Shown here: in pieces, positions 61,482 through 64,000 of the stretch
Numbering within the stretch: the first letter of the stretch is position 1
Layout of the letters: every line of letters begins with the position of its first letter
Source: Tetrahymena thermophila SB210
Lineage: Eukaryota > Ciliophora > Oligohymenophorea > Hymenostomatida > Tetrahymenidae
Length of the DNA stretch: 64,000 bases
NCBI RefSeq assembly: GCF_000189635.1
Contig: NW_002476544.1
Span: 62,001 to 126,000, forward strand
Reading direction: 5' to 3'
Translations under genes and position numbers: made by a program
Notes under the pieces: model-generated
Told to the model about the DNA's origin: nothing
The model's database searches: none
Seen by the model: only the letters and a program-made list of their open reading frames with translations

Positions 61482-61836
61482 ATGAAATGTCCAAAAATTA
61501 TGTATAAGGATGAATTTCATCAAGTTAATTATAACTTACAGAAAAAATTCTTATGATTTTTAACAACGTCAAAATTCTCGTTCTAGTCTTTAAGATAAAT
61601 ATTTATGGCATGCGCCAATCAAAATGTCTAATTACGAAATTAATTTATAGCCAAACAATAAAAAAATATCTTAATAATAATTGAAAAGAAAAGAAATTGA
61701 TTTGAAATACTACAGCAAAGTGCATACTGCTTTAATTGATTTGAATAAAAGCAGAGTTGAGTTAATTTTTAATAATTTCGAAAATACTAAAAGAATAAAT
61801 AAAGTCAATTAAGAAGGAGAAATCGTTCTTTATTGA
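61482..61836 (+). pseudogene. Small gene with a one-base frame break (A6 run)
   Basis: ATG at 61482 opens MKCPKIMYKDEFHQVNYNLQ, then meets TGA three codons after a run of six A (61542-61547). If one A is skipped, the neighbouring frame continues at once as NSYDFQQRQNSRSSLQDKYL, then WHAPIKMSNYEINLQPNNKK, ELKR-like QLKRKEIDLKYYSKVH and LIDLNKSRVELIFNNFENTK, ending at TGA (61834-61836). Both parts look coding, and together they would make about 117 residues. Possible readings are a sequencing or assembly error in a homopolymer, a recent pseudogene, frameshifting during translation, or a shorter real gene starting at the inner ATG (61624, 70 residues). Family unknown. Confidence 0.5.
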
Positions 61837-62214
61837 TTTATATATGATAAATTTTACAACTAAATTTTTTAACAAGATAATAAAATAAGTCTTTACTCTA
61901 CTAATAATACTTTTAACAAATTCGATATTTTTTTAATTAAAAGCTATTTAGTGTGTTTATTTTGACAAATTAATTTAATATATTATCAATAGTTATTTAG
62001 AAACAAACATTAAAATTTAGTTAAATACATATATACATAGATAAATAGCTGATAGTTAGATAATCATATTAATTATAAGGCGATTTCAGCCTGTAAATAT
62101 TATTTTGAAGCAGAGGAGTAAACGATAAGAAATACTTCAATATTTGCAATATAAACATACATAATCAATAAATAAATTCATAGATATACCTTTTTAAAAC
62201 CAAATTTGTTCATT
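61837..62214. other. Intergenic, upstream of the last gene
   Basis: A/T-rich with TAGATA-type short repeats near 62030-62060. Presumed promoter of the following gene; no coding seen. Confidence 0.6.
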
Positions 62215-64000
62215 ATGTGTTGGGATTAGATCTTAGTAGAAGGCAAAACAATACGAAAGTGGTTAATTATTGGAGTTAGTATTACGCTTGGGATTACCAT
62301 TTATTCTCTATTTTTGATAAGTAGGTCATACGTAAATTACACATTTTCTCCTGATATTGATGACTTAATGAGCAACTGGTAGAAAAATGTATGATTTAAA
62401 TTGATTTAATTATTTATTTGGCTGAGAAGTCTTGTATAAAGCAATAAATTTAACATTTTTATTAGACTAATTATCTTTCAATCTAATTAAAGTAGAACAA
62501 CTAAAATGAACTCAAAGTTTAAACAAAATAAACAAACTAAATGAACTTTAAAAATCCTTAAATACCTATTCAAATTTTCAATAAAAAATGTCTGCAAAAT
62601 TATCTATTCCAAATTATTATTCAATTAATATTTAAAATGTCTATTTTAGTTATTTAACAACCTTTTATTAAACTAAATATAGCCAATTTCCAATTTCTTG
62701 GATGGAAGTAATTGCAGTGAGTATTTGAGTAACTATAATTGGCCTGGATTAAGATCAGGATGTGACTGCTCAGCTAGTAATCCATAATATTCAAAACAGA
62801 TTACATTTTTTTCGTGCACTGCAGATTAACTAGCTAATAAATGTGTAAATGTAAACAACTAAGATCCTTCTATATTTAATACTTGGCCTACCAGTTCCAA
62901 TACAAATATTATGTTTAAGGAATGCATTTTTCGTTTAGCAGGATAAAATTTTATTAATTCAAATTAAGTGTCTTCTACTTCAAGTTGTAGCAGCATTACC
63001 TAGAATAATATTGAGTAATAGCGAACAAAATGTGGATTCAGCAGCTCTACTAATACCAAAGGATATTAAATGTGTTTAACTTAATGTCCTGTTATAAGCT
63101 TGCTAAGTTAAACAAACTCGAATAAACCAGAATATAATAGCAGATTATCGGGATCAATAAAATCAACTTTCTTTTATACAACTAGCAGCTATCAAGAGTA
63201 GGAGTATCCTTTAGTGGATCTTGTTACACAGATTCCGACAGTTTGCATGTACAAAAAAGATAGAATTAATGTACTAAATCTAAATTATTAAAACGCCTAA
63301 TATAATTCAAATTGGTAATATAATTTGTAAAGCGTGTACTTGACTGATAACTGTATATAAGAAGACACTAGATATTTTCCAATAGCATAAATGCCAATCA
63401 GTGAATACATATACTTACAATAAAATGGTATTAATACCATTGCAAGCTATCCAGGGTATCCAACAAATTCTTACATCACCCTTTATGGAAGGAGAATTAT
63501 ATCCTGGAGTGAAAACTGCAGAGAGAAGAACCTCTTAAATCAGTTTGTATCATTTTACAACAACTAAAATTAATAAGTATTACTTAGATTTGTTGCATTG
63601 ATGCTATAAATTTCTATGGTGATAATAACTAGTATCATTTTAATTGCTACTATATGTGAGATAGGGTGGAGACTAAAATCTTAATGCTGTTGCAGGTATT
63701 AGTCGCCAGACTGTTTAGTAATTTTTTGTAGAAAGAGTTAATTAACAAATAATGAGGTGTCAATAACTGACTATTGGAGACTTTATGATCCTTGCTATGT
63801 CATTTGGTTCTTCCTTTATATCATTGCATAAATAAGCTGCTTCATAATAACAATAATATTTGCTGCCTAAACTAATATAGATTAAAGCTAAATCAAAAAT
63901 ATCAGTTAGGCCAAGTGCTCTGATGACCTAACAAACTCTATCTTTATTTAACTCAGTAACGATATTAGCAACGATGTTTGGCCTAGTGACTTAATTCTGC
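62215..64000 (+). CDS. Cysteine-rich membrane protein, 3' end beyond the window
   Basis: Exon 1 (62215-62388) starts MCWDQILVEGKTIRKWLIIG, with a membrane helix at about residues 18-37. An intron (62389-62682) follows; an open stretch inside it (62466-62630) could be an extra exon, but the direct join gives the better product. Exon 2 stays open to the window end. Its ectodomain is cysteine-rich (SNYNWPGLRSGCDCS; SSCSSITQNN; MCLTQCPVISL) with a WSENCREKNLLNQF block. A second helix (FVALMLQISMVIITSIILIA, about 63590-63650) leads into a cytoplasmic loop with a CCCRYQSPDC cluster, a possible palmitoylation site. A third helix follows (VIWFFLYIIAQISCFIITII). Proteins with the NWPG...GCDC pattern form a ciliate membrane-protein family without known function. 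The C-terminus is missing only because the window ends. Confidence 0.78.

Noticed and set aside
62466-62630. Possible extra exon within the first intron of the last gene
   Set aside because: It is open and in phase, but reads as Q/N-rich low complexity; skipping it gives the better family-like join NWQKN to PISNFLDG.
1-64000. CRISPR arrays, insertion sequences, bacterial promoters
   Set aside because: No regular repeat-spacer pattern, no transposase with terminal repeats, and the genome is a nuclear ciliate genome.

Overview
The window looks like macronuclear DNA of a Tetrahymena-like (oligohymenophorean) ciliate. It is extremely AT-rich, and introns are AT-rich with GT...AG ends. Above all, every gene with a recognisable product reads through in-frame TAA and TAG codons, which fall where glutamine is expected, and ends at TGA (nuclear genetic code 6). 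Under the standard code almost every gene breaks into small pieces. All calls below were made by reading with TAA/TAG = Gln.

Layout: (1) 683-6686, minus: a 6 kb gene for a large multi-pass membrane protein with a PAS-like core. (2) 10019-10969, plus: a mitochondrial 2-oxoglutarate/malate-type carrier. (3) 12441-15271, minus: an eight-exon sphingosine-1-phosphate lyase. (4) 16694-18583, minus: a TPR + SET-domain protein methyltransferase. (5) 20307-23164, plus: a multi-exon coiled-coil protein. (6) 23.5-32.4 kb: a locally duplicated region with two tRNA-Glu/tRNA-Lys pairs (minus) and two related small secreted cysteine-rich protein genes (plus). A catalytically dead calpain homologue (24721-27159) lies inside it. 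(7) 34845-36614, minus: a protein kinase. (8) 38971-43087, plus: a seven-exon cysteine-rich multi-pass membrane protein with a DUF4215-type motif. (9) 43833-46952, plus: a Sel1-repeat, SEL1L/Hrd3-like secretory-pathway protein. (10) 47678-51822 and 53093-56944, minus: two tandem paralogues with two cyclic-nucleotide-binding domains each. (11) 58336-60344, minus: a B-box-like zinc finger + WD40 protein. (12) 61482-61836, plus: a small frame-disrupted gene. (13) 62215 to beyond 64000, plus: a cysteine-rich membrane protein cut by the window edge.

Spaces between genes are 0.2-3.3 kb of A/T-rich DNA with short simple repeats. A few stretches hold gene-like sequence with broken frames (19.2-19.6, 24.1-24.3 and 27.65-27.99 kb). 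The genes do not form an obvious pathway. Two themes recur: local duplication (tRNA pairs, cysteine-rich secreted proteins, cNMP-binding proteins) and ciliate-expanded families (membrane sensors, cNMP-binding proteins without a kinase, pseudo-proteases). Where all exons could be placed, the summed coding length is an exact multiple of three, an internal check on those models.
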